Assembly: GCF_014841565.1 (NCBI RefSeq)
Contig: NZ_JACYUD010000007.1
Location: 124,001-188,000, forward strand
DNA length: 64,000 nt
Origin: Rhizobium sp. CFBP 8762
Lineage (GTDB): Bacteria > Pseudomonadota > Alphaproteobacteria > Rhizobiales > Rhizobiaceae
Reading direction: 5' to 3'
The stretch's first letter is position 1, and each line of letters begins with the position of its first letter. The notes below the pieces were generated by a model. That model saw only the letters and a list, made by a program, of their open reading frames with translations. It was not told the DNA's origin and did no database searches. Below, in pieces: positions 1 through 8,444 of the stretch. The translations under genes were made by a program, and so were the position numbers.

Positions 1-514
1 CATGCATCCATTGCTTGTTTCTACCGAGAATGGCTGCGCAACGCATGCCCAGGCGCTGAAACTTGTGTTCCGCATCAATGGCGGTCACTTCCGATATGCC
101 GCTTGCATAGATGCCCGTCCATGCCGCATCCCGCAGCAATAGAGCCGCACTTTGAATTTGCTGCGGAATTAAATCATCCATCGCGCGCTGAATGGCATTC
201 AACGAGTTACGGCAGGTTTTGCGCACGATATTGTCGATACCATCGTTTGCGACAATCTGTTCATAGGCAAACGGCGCGGCGGGAACCAGACTTTGCGCCA
301 GTTTAAGCTTGAAATCCTGATAGCCCTCGTAGCCGAAACGGCGGCAGAACCGCATGATCGTCGGGTCACTGACGGAGCAGATTTCCGCAAGCTTTGCCAT
401 GCTCATGTGAATGACCTCTCCCGGCGAGGTATTCACGAATGTTGCGATGCGCTGTTCGGCCGCGCCCATCCGGTCCATTTCCTGGAAAACGCGCTGCAGC
501 AGGCTTGTGGTCAT
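1..514 (-). CDS. RpiR/MurR-family transcriptional regulator, partial (C-terminus off left edge)
   Basis: The frame runs from ATG at 514 to the left window edge, giving the first 171 residues. The N-terminus (MTTSLLQRVFQEMDRM) followed by a helix-turn-helix with SVSDPTIMRFCRRFGY is the classic RpiR DNA-binding domain. The expected SIS phosphosugar-binding domain begins around residue 110 and is cut by the edge (ASGISEVTAIDAEHKF is visible). Its ATG overlaps the stop of the HAD phosphatase gene by four bases (ATGA), so it is the last visible gene of the aldehyde dehydrogenase-xylulokinase-HAD operon. RpiR proteins usually sense sugar phosphates, which fits the kinase and phosphatase neighbours. 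The family call is firm; ligand and targets are inference. Confidence 0.85.
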   Translation of the reverse strand, partial: MTTSLLQRVFQEMDRMGAAEQRIATFVNTSPGEVIHMSMAKLAEICSVSDPTIMRFCRRFGYEGYQDFKLKLAQSLVPAAPFAYEQIVANDGIDNIVRKTCRNSLNAIQRAMDDLIPQQIQSAALLLRDAAWTGIYASGISEVTAIDAEHKFQRLGMRCAAILGRNKQWMH

Positions 515-1206
515 GCGATCTGGTCCCGGAAACGCTCGGCAGCAGTATCTTGCCGTGGACCGAAGGCCAGAAGATCGGCGATCCGTGTCAGCCTTTGATC
601 CGCGTTGACGGCAACCTCGGCGCCCCCGCCCCATGGCACAACGAAAAATGGCGCCTGCGTCGCATCCGCCGTTGCCTTGTCGACATTGGTATCGCCCACA
701 TAGGCCCAGCTTCCCGGCGCCAGCCCCATATGGTCGGCAACTGCCAGCAGGTGGCGTGGGTCGGGCTTGCAAGCCGGTACGGCGTCTGCACCGAGCGCAA
801 CCTCTATGATATCGCCAAGTCCCAGTAGCCCAAGAATCTGCTGGGTCAGGGCATGGGGTTTGTTGGTGCAGATACCCAAACGAAACCCGGCCTCGTACAG
901 CCGCTGCAAATCCTCGCGCACATGGCTGAAAAACCGGGTTCGGCCAGCCGGATCGCGCTGATAATTGTCGATGTAGCTTTTCACAGCTGCATCGACCGTA
1001 GCGTCATCGAAGGGAAGTCCTTTGTCGATGAAGATATCCAGCAGCAGACGACGCGGACCGTTGCCGATGAATTTTTCCACATAGGCAACCTCAAGCTCGG
1101 GCCAGCCCTTGGCAGCCATATAGACGTTCACGGCTGCGGCAATGTCCGGCGCGCTGTCGATCAACGTACCATCGAGGTCAAAAATCAAAGCCGAATACTG
1201 TTTCAT
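511..1206 (-). CDS. HAD-superfamily phosphatase (phosphoglycolate phosphatase/Gph-like)
   Basis: 231 residues. HAD motif I (FDLDGTLIDS, near residue 10-19), motif II (CTNK), the lysine of motif III (ACKPDP) and motif IV (VGDTNVD) are all present, with an alpha-helical cap between motifs I and II as in Gph/PGPase-type enzymes. I chose ATG at 1206; a TTG three codons upstream is possible, but AAGGA lies too close to it. Cytosolic hydrolase of a small phosphate ester. Lying between xylulokinase and an RpiR regulator, it more likely acts on a sugar or polyol phosphate than on phosphoglycolate, but the sequence does not decide the substrate. Confidence 0.85.
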   Translation of the reverse strand: MKQYSALIFDLDGTLIDSAPDIAAAVNVYMAAKGWPELEVAYVEKFIGNGPRRLLLDIFIDKGLPFDDATVDAAVKSYIDNYQRDPAGRTRFFSHVREDLQRLYEAGFRLGICTNKPHALTQQILGLLGLGDIIEVALGADAVPACKPDPRHLLAVADHMGLAPGSWAYVGDTNVDKATADATQAPFFVVPWGGGAEVAVNADQRLTRIADLLAFGPRQDTAAERFRDQIA

Positions 1207-1243
1207 AGCTGCCAAGTCCTTGCCTGTTTCCGGGAGTGCTTAT

Positions 1244-1277
1244 TAGAGCTTTATCCGCCTTTTCTGGAAATGCTCTA
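1244..1277. repeat. Short TAGAGC...GCTCTA interspersed repeat
   Basis: 34 bp element that reads, on the minus strand, TAGAGCATTTCCAG through to GCTCTA, so both ends are the inverted hexamer TAGAGC/GCTCTA. The first 14 bases match the start of the longer repeats near 20138 and 52752. Its first three bases (TAG at 1277-1275) are the stop codon of xylB. Confidence 0.7.
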
Positions 1278-2795
1278 GAGGTTAAATGCAGGATCGGCCA
1301 ACGCTGAAAAGCTTTTTCGAAGGGTTGGATAGAGTTCGCGATAGACCTCGTGCGCTTTCAGATAGACGCTGCGCGTCGCGTGGTCAGGCCTTTCCCGCGT
1401 CAGCGCCTTCAGCGTTCCAGCCGCCTCGCCCGCATCTGCCCATGCACCGATGCCGACGCCCGCAACGAGCGCTGCACCAAATGCGGCACCCTCTGCGGCC
1501 CCCTCGGTTGTTACCACGTCACAATCAAACAGGTCCGCCTGTATCTGCCGCCACAATGCGGACTTCGCGCCGCCACCAGACGTCTTGATCACACTGCCCT
1601 GAATGCCCATCGGCGTCATCAGTGCATGCATATCGTAAAATGCATGGACCACGCCTTCCATAACGCTGCGGCCAAGATCTCCCTGCCCATGGCGTGCCGT
1701 CAGGCCCACAAACGCGCCCCGCGCCAGCGGATCGGGATGCGGGCATCGCTCGCCGTTGAGATAAGGCAAAAACAGCAAACCGCGCGCGCCCGCAGGGCTG
1801 CGTTCTGCTGCCGCGCAGATATCTTCAAACGACAGGCGATCATCGCCTGCAGCCTCGGCAAAAAGCGACCGAAACCACCCCATCGCCCCACCGGCATTCA
1901 GCGAAACACCCATAGCGTGCCATTTGGACGGCGCAACATTGCAGAACATCTGGATCCGCCCGTCCGGGCTCGGCGATGGTGCATCAAGTGCCGCTGCGAG
2001 AATACCGGCCGTGCCGATGGTCGTTTGCAACTGGCCGGGATCGATGACGCCGGAGCCGAGCGTCTGGATCACACTGTCCCCACCGCCCCCGGCAACGGGA
2101 ACGCCTTGGGGCAAGCCGAACAAAGTCGCCCCCGCCGCGCTGACGCGCCCGGAAATTTCATGGGACTCGAAACAGGGCGGAAGAAACGACGGGTCGATTC
2201 CCAATGACTCGATCAGATCGCAAGCCCAGACCCGGCGCCTGACATCGAACAGGCCTGTCCCCGAAGCATCCGAAACCTCCGTCGCTACCTCGCCCGTTAG
2301 CATGAGGCGCAGGTAATCCTTCGGGTTCAGCACATGGCGCAGCCGCGCATAGAGGTCCCGCTCATGGTTGCGCATCCAGATGATCTTGCCGCCGGTGTAT
2401 CCGACCAGCATACGGTTGCCCGTTCTGGCCAGCAGCGCGTCTAGCCCGCCTGCTTTCTCGGTTGTGTCCGTCACTTCGTCCGCATTGCGCTGGTCGTTCC
2501 AAAGAATGGCGGGGCGAAGCACCGTCATATCCTTGTCGAGCGGCGTTAGCCCATGCATCTGCCCCGACAGGCCAATTCCGGCAAGCTCGACATCAGGGCG
2601 CTGGCGCATTACTCCGGCAACGGCTTTGCGTGTCCCATCAATCCAGAGCGCGGGGTCCTGTTCGGTCCAGCCGGTGTGCGGCTGGGACAGGCCATAGGTT
2701 GCCGTGCTTGTGGCCAGCACGTCACCGTCTGTCGACAGAAGCAGCGCCTTGCAGCCTGATGTACCGATATCGATGCCCAGCAGAGCGGTCGTCAT
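1275..2795 (-). CDS. xylB: Xylulokinase (FGGY-family carbohydrate kinase)
   Basis: 506 residues, normal for XylB. The ATP-dependent FGGY fold is recognisable from the N-terminal GIDIGTSGCKALLL phosphate loop, the xylulokinase signature GLSGQMHGLTPLD near residue 76, WNDQRN, and C-terminal GGGAKSALWRQIQADLF with GAAFGAALVAG. It would phosphorylate D-xylulose (or a related ketopentose) to the 5-phosphate for the pentose phosphate pathway. GGAG precedes the ATG, and the gene starts three bases after the aldehyde dehydrogenase stop, so the two are co-transcribed. Its TAG stop lies inside a short repeat. No xylose isomerase is visible; the nearby SDR could supply the ketopentose by oxidising a polyol. 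Confidence 0.9.
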   Translation of the reverse strand: MTTALLGIDIGTSGCKALLLSTDGDVLATSTATYGLSQPHTGWTEQDPALWIDGTRKAVAGVMRQRPDVELAGIGLSGQMHGLTPLDKDMTVLRPAILWNDQRNADEVTDTTEKAGGLDALLARTGNRMLVGYTGGKIIWMRNHERDLYARLRHVLNPKDYLRLMLTGEVATEVSDASGTGLFDVRRRVWACDLIESLGIDPSFLPPCFESHEISGRVSAAGATLFGLPQGVPVAGGGGDSVIQTLGSGVIDPGQLQTTIGTAGILAAALDAPSPSPDGRIQMFCNVAPSKWHAMGVSLNAGGAMGWFRSLFAEAAGDDRLSFEDICAAAERSPAGARGLLFLPYLNGERCPHPDPLARGAFVGLTARHGQGDLGRSVMEGVVHAFYDMHALMTPMGIQGSVIKTSGGGAKSALWRQIQADLFDCDVVTTEGAAEGAAFGAALVAGVGIGAWADAGEAAGTLKALTRERPDHATRSVYLKAHEVYRELYPTLRKSFSALADPAFNL

Positions 2796-2798
2796 AGC

Positions 2799-4268
2799 TC
2801 AGGCTCCGACGCCGTGAAACAGGCGGACGTGCTTGAAATTGAAGTATTCCAGCAGCCCTTCCCGGCCATGCTCGTATCCAATACCGCTCTGCTTGCGGCC
2901 GCCATAGGGCGCATTCATGATTCCCGCATCCACATTGTTGATTGCCACGTTTCCGTAGTCCAACTCGGCGGACAACTGGTAGATTTCCTGTAGATCACGC
3001 GCGAAGACGTAGGATGCCAGACCATAGGGCGTGTCATTTGCCAGCGCAGCCGCTTCCTCCAGCGTATCAAACGGCGCGACACCGACGAGCGGGCCGAATG
3101 TTTCCTCGCTCATGACCTTCATCTCGTGCGTGCAATCGGCGACGATGGTGGGGCGGAAGAAGAAACCATTTTCAAACCCCGCGCCTTCCGGCGCCCGGCC
3201 TCCGGCAATCACCCGCGCACCCTTGTCGCTTGCATCGGCCAGATGGTCACGCGTTTTTGCCAGCGGGTCGGCAGAGGCCATTGAGCCAATATCGGCTGCC
3301 GGGTTGTTCAACCCGTCTCCAATCGTCAGGGCATCCGCGGCCTTTGCGAACTTGTCGAGGAATGTGTCGTAAATTTCGCGCGCCACATAAATGCGGTTAA
3401 TGGCAATGCAGATCTGCCCCATATTGCGAAACGACCGGCGCGTCGCGCCCTTCACGGCAGCGTCAATATCGGCACTTTTCGTAACGATCAGCGGGCAGTT
3501 GCCGCCCAGTTCCAGCGACAGGCGCTTGACACTGGGGCAGGAGCGCTGGATGTGAAGCCCCACCGCGCTTGATCCTGTGAAGGCAATCTTGTCGACACCG
3601 GGATGCTCCACCAGTGCCTGCCCAACGATGGACCCTTTGCCGGTCAAAACGCTGACAACGCCGTCTAGAATACCGGCTTCCTTGACCTTTTCCGCAATCG
3701 CAAGCGCGGTGAAGGGCGTCAGCTCCGCTGGCTTGATGAGAATCGTGCAACCGGCCGCCAAACTGGCGCACAGCTTCCAGCCGACCAGTTCCGCCGGATA
3801 ATTCCATGGCGTAATGGCCCCCACAACCCCGATCGGTTCGCGAATAACCTGGCTCTGGTAGCCATTCTGATCATTGGGGACGATTTCCCCGAAAACCCGC
3901 ACGGCCTCTTCGCCGTAGAAGTGGCAGGCCTCGGCAAGTTTGAGAATTTCGCCCTTGGCCTCGTTCAGTGGCTTGCCCTGCTCACTGGTCATGATTTGCG
4001 CCATGCGGTGCGCGTCAGCCGCTATCAGGTCACCGAGCCGGTGCAACGCGTTGGAGCGGGTTTTGGCAGGCACGCGCGACCATGTTCTGAACGCCGCCCG
4101 TGCGCTTTCGACAGCACTGTCGATCTCTTCCGCCGTGGTTGCTGCGATCTGTCCGATGACTTCGCCGCGCGCTGGATTCAGCACATCGATACGCTCACCG
4201 CGTCCCTCGACAAATGCGCCACCGATAAACAGCTTGCCGCTGATGTGTGACAGATCAACGTTAGTCAT
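2799..4268 (-). CDS. NAD(P)-dependent aldehyde dehydrogenase, semialdehyde-dehydrogenase type
   Basis: 489 residues, ALDH superfamily close to succinate-/2-oxoglutarate-semialdehyde dehydrogenases. Visible motifs: TPWNYP in the Rossmann region, FTGSSAVG, the catalytic-base region LELGGN, and the nucleophile cysteine in MGQICIA near residue 290. ATG at 4268 is chosen because a GGAGGA box sits just upstream; longer in-frame starts lack one. First gene of the minus-strand operon and divergent from an FAH-family sugar-acid dehydratase. That pairing recalls Weimberg-type pentose oxidation, where this enzyme class turns 2-oxoglutarate semialdehyde into 2-oxoglutarate; that role is inferred. Confidence 0.88.
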   Translation of the reverse strand: MTNVDLSHISGKLFIGGAFVEGRGERIDVLNPARGEVIGQIAATTAEEIDSAVESARAAFRTWSRVPAKTRSNALHRLGDLIAADAHRMAQIMTSEQGKPLNEAKGEILKLAEACHFYGEEAVRVFGEIVPNDQNGYQSQVIREPIGVVGAITPWNYPAELVGWKLCASLAAGCTILIKPAELTPFTALAIAEKVKEAGILDGVVSVLTGKGSIVGQALVEHPGVDKIAFTGSSAVGLHIQRSCPSVKRLSLELGGNCPLIVTKSADIDAAVKGATRRSFRNMGQICIAINRIYVAREIYDTFLDKFAKAADALTIGDGLNNPAADIGSMASADPLAKTRDHLADASDKGARVIAGGRAPEGAGFENGFFFRPTIVADCTHEMKVMSEETFGPLVGVAPFDTLEEAAALANDTPYGLASYVFARDLQEIYQLSAELDYGNVAINNVDAGIMNAPYGGRKQSGIGYEHGREGLLEYFNFKHVRLFHGVGA

Positions 4269-4321
4269 GAAGTCCTCCAGAAGCTTTTCCACCGGATGAT
4301 CAAAAAAACCGGTAGACGATG

Positions 4322-4338
4322 AGGTAGCATAACTACCT
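4322..4338. promoter_or_regulatory. Candidate operator in the divergent ALDH/FAH promoter region
   Basis: Perfect inverted repeat AGGTAG-N5-CTACCT just upstream of the aldehyde dehydrogenase start, within the 296 bp divergent region 4269-4564. A TTGACG at 4510-4515 is a possible -35 for the FAH gene, but no convincing -10 follows. The cognate regulator is unknown; RpiR (1-514) or LacI (12040-13047) are candidates. Confidence 0.4.
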
Positions 4339-4564
4339 GCCAATAGCTTGGCAATTCACCCGGTGCGAAATTTTTGATATCTTGTTGAATACCGCGACAA
4401 TATTCTGAATTTCATAAGAAAAATCGTATCTGAACGCCTTTTCCATCGCGTACTTGATGTCCTAATGCACCTTCAAAAAACTTTCCACACCCCTTTCGGA
4501 GGTTTGGACTTGACGGGATCGGGTTTCATTAAATAGTTTTACTAGCAGTGCCGAGGAGAAATTG

Positions 4565-5710
4565 ATGCTTCCTGATAATTCTGAGAGTGCGCGCCTGATC
4601 GGGCGCGTCTGGCGTGCCGATCTGAACGCGCCATCCGTGGTGGTCGTGCGTGACGGAATGGTAATGGATGTGACCACCGAGGTTACCTCTGTCGCGGATT
4701 TTCTCGACAACGATCCCACGGGGCGGTTCGATAGTCTGGACGGTGAATTGCTCGGTAGCGTTGAAAGCTTTCTGACGCCTGCGCAACAGACCGGATATGG
4801 TTCTTCGCGCAACTGCTTGCTCGCGCCGTGCGACTTCCAGTCGCTCAAAGCATGCGGCGTTACCTTCGCCCAGAGCATGATCGAGCGGGTCATTGATGAG
4901 CGCACTCTGGGCAACCCCGCCGAGGCCTATGCAATTCGTCGTCGAATCGGTGAACTCATCGGGGGCAGCCTGTCCAACATTCAAGCTGGTTCTGAACAGG
5001 CCGCAACCGTAAAAGCCGCGCTGGAAAAAGACGGGCTCTGGTCGCAATATCTCGAAGTCGGCATCGGGCCGGATGCGGAAGTGTTCACGAAGTCGCAGCC
5101 CATGTCATCGGTTGGGTATGGTGCTGAAGTTGGCGTCAACAAAATTTCCAAATGGAGCAATCCGGAGCCGGAAATCGTGCTGGCCGTCGACAGTACCGGC
5201 GTCATTCGGGGCGCAACGCTGGGTAACGATGTCAACCTGCGCGATGTCGAGGGGCGCTCCGCGCTTCTGCTCGGCAAGGCCAAGGACAACAATGCATCCT
5301 GCGCTATCGGTCCGTTCATTCGCCTGCTGGATGACACGTTCACGCTGACGGATATCGAGAACGCAACATTGACGCTGACGGTTGAAGGCAGCGACGGGTT
5401 CCGCATGTCTGGCGGCTCCAACATGGCGGAGATCAGCCGCAAGCCAACCGAACTGGTCGCGCAGACCATCAATGCCAGCCACCAATATCCGGATGGTTTC
5501 ATGCTGTTTCTGGGCACGATGTTTGCGCCGACACAAGACCGGGGCGAAACAGGAAGCGGTTTCACCCACAAGCAAGGCGATGTTGTGGAGATTTCCACGC
5601 CCCTGCTTGGAACGCTTCGCAATGTGGTGACCACCTCGGACAAGGCGCAGCCATGGACCTATGGTCTTCGAGCTATGATGCGCGACATGTCAAAACGGGG
5701 CTTGATGTAA
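4565..5710 (+). CDS. FAH-family 2-keto-3-deoxy sugar-acid dehydratase (XylX-like)
   Basis: 381 residues of the fumarylacetoacetate hydrolase family, in the long (about 380-390 residue) subgroup that includes XylX-type 2-keto-3-deoxypentonate dehydratases. Metal-ligand and active-site motifs are seen in PEPEIVLAVD, GNDVNLRDVEGR and LLGKAKDNNASC in the C-terminal half; the N-terminal 160 residues are the subgroup-specific domain. GAGGAG at 4553-4558 supports ATG 4565 over the overlapping TTG at 4562. If XylX-like it would dehydrate 2-keto-3-deoxypentonate to 2-oxoglutarate semialdehyde, a substrate for the divergent aldehyde dehydrogenase. No sugar-acid dehydratase (XylD) is in the window, so the pathway is incomplete here. 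Confidence 0.7.
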   Translation: MLPDNSESARLIGRVWRADLNAPSVVVVRDGMVMDVTTEVTSVADFLDNDPTGRFDSLDGELLGSVESFLTPAQQTGYGSSRNCLLAPCDFQSLKACGVTFAQSMIERVIDERTLGNPAEAYAIRRRIGELIGGSLSNIQAGSEQAATVKAALEKDGLWSQYLEVGIGPDAEVFTKSQPMSSVGYGAEVGVNKISKWSNPEPEIVLAVDSTGVIRGATLGNDVNLRDVEGRSALLLGKAKDNNASCAIGPFIRLLDDTFTLTDIENATLTLTVEGSDGFRMSGGSNMAEISRKPTELVAQTINASHQYPDGFMLFLGTMFAPTQDRGETGSGFTHKQGDVVEISTPLLGTLRNVVTTSDKAQPWTYGLRAMMRDMSKRGLM

Positions 5711-5771
5711 AATTGCCCCCTAAAAGCGGGACAATGCTAAGGCGCCTCACATTCAGATAAAGGACGACCAC

Positions 5772-6524
5772 ATGACTTATCGCTCAAAAATGGACCTGAA
5801 TGGTCGTCTGGCGTTGGTAACCGGAAGCGGACAAGGCATTGGCGCGGCTTGCGCGCAAGCGCTTGGCGAAACAGGTGCACAGGTGATCTGTACCGACATC
5901 GACCTCGCGCGGGCCGAGACGATCGCCGCGTCAATCGGAGGCACGGCGAGCGCTCGCAAGCTCGACGTGACGGATAGTGCCGGTCTCAACGCGCTGGCGC
6001 TGGAACTGCCACCGCTGGACATCCTCGTGTGCAACGCTGGCATTGTCAGCAATGTTGCAGCCGACGAGATGACCGACGAACAGTGGGATCGGGTGATCGA
6101 GGTCAACCTCAGTGGCGTCTTTCGCACCTGCCGCGCCTTTGGTCGCCGTATGCTCGAAAACGGCAAAGGGTCCATCATCAATATCGGCTCGATGTCGGGC
6201 AACATCGTCAACGTGCCGCAACCGCAATGCCATTACAATGCGTCCAAAGCGGGTGTCCATCACCTCACCCGCTCACTTGCCGTTGAGTGGGCCACGCGTG
6301 GCGTACGGGTTAACGCAGTAGCACCGACCTATATTGAAACGCCGCTGCTGCAGGGACTGGAAAGTCAGACCGGGCTCGTGGAACGCTGGCTCGACCTGAC
6401 GCCCGCCGGTCGAATGGGCCAACCGGACGAGATCGCCTCCATCGTCCAGTTCCTAGCCTCCGACGCCTCCAGCCTGATGACGGGATCGATTGTTGCGGCG
6501 GACGCGGGGTATACCTGCATTTAG
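5772..6524 (+). CDS. Short-chain dehydrogenase/reductase, sugar-alcohol dehydrogenase type
   Basis: 250 residues, classical SDR. Cofactor motif TGSGQGIG near residue 18, CNAG, active-site serine in NIGSMSG, and catalytic YNASK. The acidic residue after strand 2 (CTDID) suggests NAD rather than NADP. The region HYNASKAGVHHLTRSLAVEW resembles polyol dehydrogenases such as arabinitol, xylitol or galactitol dehydrogenases. It follows the FAH gene by 61 bp and probably shares its transcript. It could oxidise a polyol to a ketose for xylulokinase, which is inference from context. Its TAG stop overlaps the stop of the opposing phosphatase gene. Confidence 0.85.
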   Translation: MTYRSKMDLNGRLALVTGSGQGIGAACAQALGETGAQVICTDIDLARAETIAASIGGTASARKLDVTDSAGLNALALELPPLDILVCNAGIVSNVAADEMTDEQWDRVIEVNLSGVFRTCRAFGRRMLENGKGSIINIGSMSGNIVNVPQPQCHYNASKAGVHHLTRSLAVEWATRGVRVNAVAPTYIETPLLQGLESQTGLVERWLDLTPAGRMGQPDEIASIVQFLASDASSLMTGSIVAADAGYTCI

Positions 6525-7342
6525 AGCACGGGCTTGTTGACCGGTGCAAAACCAGCAATGATTTCGAGTTCCTCAAACACCGTTTCTGACGCCGCCAGCA
6601 CGGGCGCGCCTTGGGTGATGCCCTCGCCCGCCACAGGGAAAGGCCGGAATTTACCGCCCGCTTCCTTGACGAGGCAGTAGCCCGCTAAGCAATCCCAGGC
6701 ATGCATATAGGGCTCGACATAGCCCACCAGCCGTCCTGCCGAGACGTAGGCCAGCATCAACGCACCGGAGCCGTTGCGGATGAAATTGCCACCAGCATTC
6801 AGAAGGTTTTCCACCATTTTGGCAACGGACGCTGGCGTGACATAATTGTTGGCACCGATGCCCGTCACCGCGTTGCGCAGTGTTCGGGCGGGATCGATAG
6901 CCAGCCGCTTACCGTTCAGCGTTGCGCCATGGCCCAATGCTGCGGCGTAATGCTCATCATGGCAGGGGGCGTTGATGACGCCGATGACCGGGACGTCCTC
7001 GTGCAGAACCCCGATGGATACGCACCAGTTCGGCATGCCGTTGACGAAGGGGCTTGTGCCGTCAATGGGGTCAATCACCCACGTGAAACCCGAGGTTCCA
7101 GCCGTCAGCCCGTATTCCTCGCCGAGAATTCCGTCGTCCGGATGTGCACTGGCAATCGCAGCGCGAATGAGATTTTCCACCTCGCGGTCAGCAATGGACA
7201 CCACGTCCTGCGGGTCGTTTTTGGTTTCGATGACCAGGGTTTCACGCCGCTTGAAATAATCAAGCGCCGTTGCGCCCGCTGTGCGTGCCATGGTTTCAGC
7301 CAAAGCAAAGCGCTCTGTCAGACCGGAAATGTGTGAAGTCAT
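6521..7342 (-). CDS. Inositol-monophosphatase-family phosphatase (HisN/SuhB-like)
   Basis: 273 residues, the usual family length. The Mg-binding triad is intact: GILGEEYG (two glutamates), DPIDGTSPFVNG, and the C-terminal AWDCLAGY. No signal peptide, so cytosolic. ATG 7342 is preferred because AAGGA precedes it; ATG 7369 would overlap the ABC ATPase gene by eight bases and has a poor ribosome site. Last gene of the afuABC-like operon. Removing phosphate from an imported sugar or cyclitol phosphate would fit the operon, whereas histidinol-phosphate phosphatase would not; substrate unproven. Confidence 0.85.
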   Translation of the reverse strand: MTSHISGLTERFALAETMARTAGATALDYFKRRETLVIETKNDPQDVVSIADREVENLIRAAIASAHPDDGILGEEYGLTAGTSGFTWVIDPIDGTSPFVNGMPNWCVSIGVLHEDVPVIGVINAPCHDEHYAAALGHGATLNGKRLAIDPARTLRNAVTGIGANNYVTPASVAKMVENLLNAGGNFIRNGSGALMLAYVSAGRLVGYVEPYMHAWDCLAGYCLVKEAGGKFRPFPVAGEGITQGAPVLAASETVFEELEIIAGFAPVNKPVL

Positions 7343-7361
7343 CACTTCGTCCTTTGCATTC

Positions 7362-8444
7362 TCAAGCATCAATAATCGCCAGCCCGCGCTCGCGAAAGCC
7401 GATAGCCACATCGGTGGCCGGTGCCAGCGCGTTTTCCACTCCGGTATCCACCACGAACAAAGGCCCTATACTGGTCTCCACCTCGTATTCAATATGGTCA
7501 CCAAGATAGGCAGCGGTGGTTATTTGGCCGCCGAATGGCGCGTTGCCCCCCGGTACCTGCGCAGAAGCATGGGGCGTCAGCGTAATGGCATTGGGGCGCA
7601 CGGCGAGTTTTGCCGGTCCGGGACGCGTTGCCCGCGCGGGCACGGTATGAAGTAACTGGTCCACCAGAACCGTCGCCGCGCCACCGGCAAGCGACAGCAC
7701 TTCGCACGGCACCACATTGGCCTCACCCATAAAATCCGCGATAAAGGCCGATGCGGGCGACTCGTAGAGATCGCGCGGCGCGCCCTCCTGCGCCACATGG
7801 CCGTCCTTCATCACGATGATCCGGTCGGAGACGGCCAACGCCTCATCCTGATCGTGGGTGACATAGACAGCGGTGAAACCAAGTCTTTGCTGCAACTCGC
7901 GGATTTCCGTGCGCACACGGCGGCGCAACCGCGCGTCGAGATTGGACAGTGGCTCGTCCAGCAGTAGAACCTGTGGCTCCAGCACCAGCGCACGGGCAAC
8001 GGCCACGCGCTGTTGCTGGCCACCGGAGAGTTCGGCGGGCAGGCGCTGGCCAAAGCCCCCGAGACCCACGAGATTCAGCCCCTGTTCTGCCCGCTCACGC
8101 GCTTCCTTTTTCTTCATGCCGGACGATTCCAGCCCGTAGGCCACGTTGTCGAGCGAGGTCATGTGCGGAAACAGCGCGTAGGACTGGAAGACCATGGACA
8201 CATCACGCTCATTGGCGGGCAGCATGGTCACATCTTTGCCACCGATGAGGATGCGGCCGGATGTCGGGTGTTCCAGCCCTGCCAGCATACGCAGCGTGGT
8301 GGTTTTGCCGCAACCGGAAGGGCCAAGCAGGGTTACCAGCGTGCCGGGCTCAATGCTGAGCGACAAATCGTGAATGGCGGTAAAGGCACCGAACTGCTTG
8401 CGAATATTCTTGAACAGAACGGAGCCTTGCTGCGGCGTGCTCAT
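7362..8444 (-). CDS. afuC: ABC importer ATPase, AfuC/FbpC-like
   Basis: 360 residues. Walker A GPSGCGKTT, signature [10 protein letters not shown], Walker B VLLLDEPLSNLD and the switch histidine in YVTHDQDEA are intact; a TOBE-type regulatory domain fills about residues 240-360. It belongs to the CUT1/ferric-iron/putrescine ATPase branch that pairs with fused two-domain permeases. Its ATG overlaps the permease stop by four bases (ATGA), with AGGAGA upstream. It powers the importer formed with 8441-10666 and 10845-11870. Annotation pipelines will probably call it iron(III) transport; see the finding on AfuA for why sugar phosphate is more likely. Confidence 0.85.
   Translation of the reverse strand: MSTPQQGSVLFKNIRKQFGAFTAIHDLSLSIEPGTLVTLLGPSGCGKTTTLRMLAGLEHPTSGRILIGGKDVTMLPANERDVSMVFQSYALFPHMTSLDNVAYGLESSGMKKKEARERAEQGLNLVGLGGFGQRLPAELSGGQQQRVAVARALVLEPQVLLLDEPLSNLDARLRRRVRTEIRELQQRLGFTAVYVTHDQDEALAVSDRIIVMKDGHVAQEGAPRDLYESPASAFIADFMGEANVVPCEVLSLAGGAATVLVDQLLHTVPARATRPGPAKLAVRPNAITLTPHASAQVPGGNAPFGGQITTAAYLGDHIEYEVETSIGPLFVVDTGVENALAPATDVAIGFRERGLAIIDA

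Noticed and set aside
4981-5643. A 220-codon minus-strand frame
   Set aside because: Entirely antisense to the FAH-family gene and without domain, start signal or neighbours.
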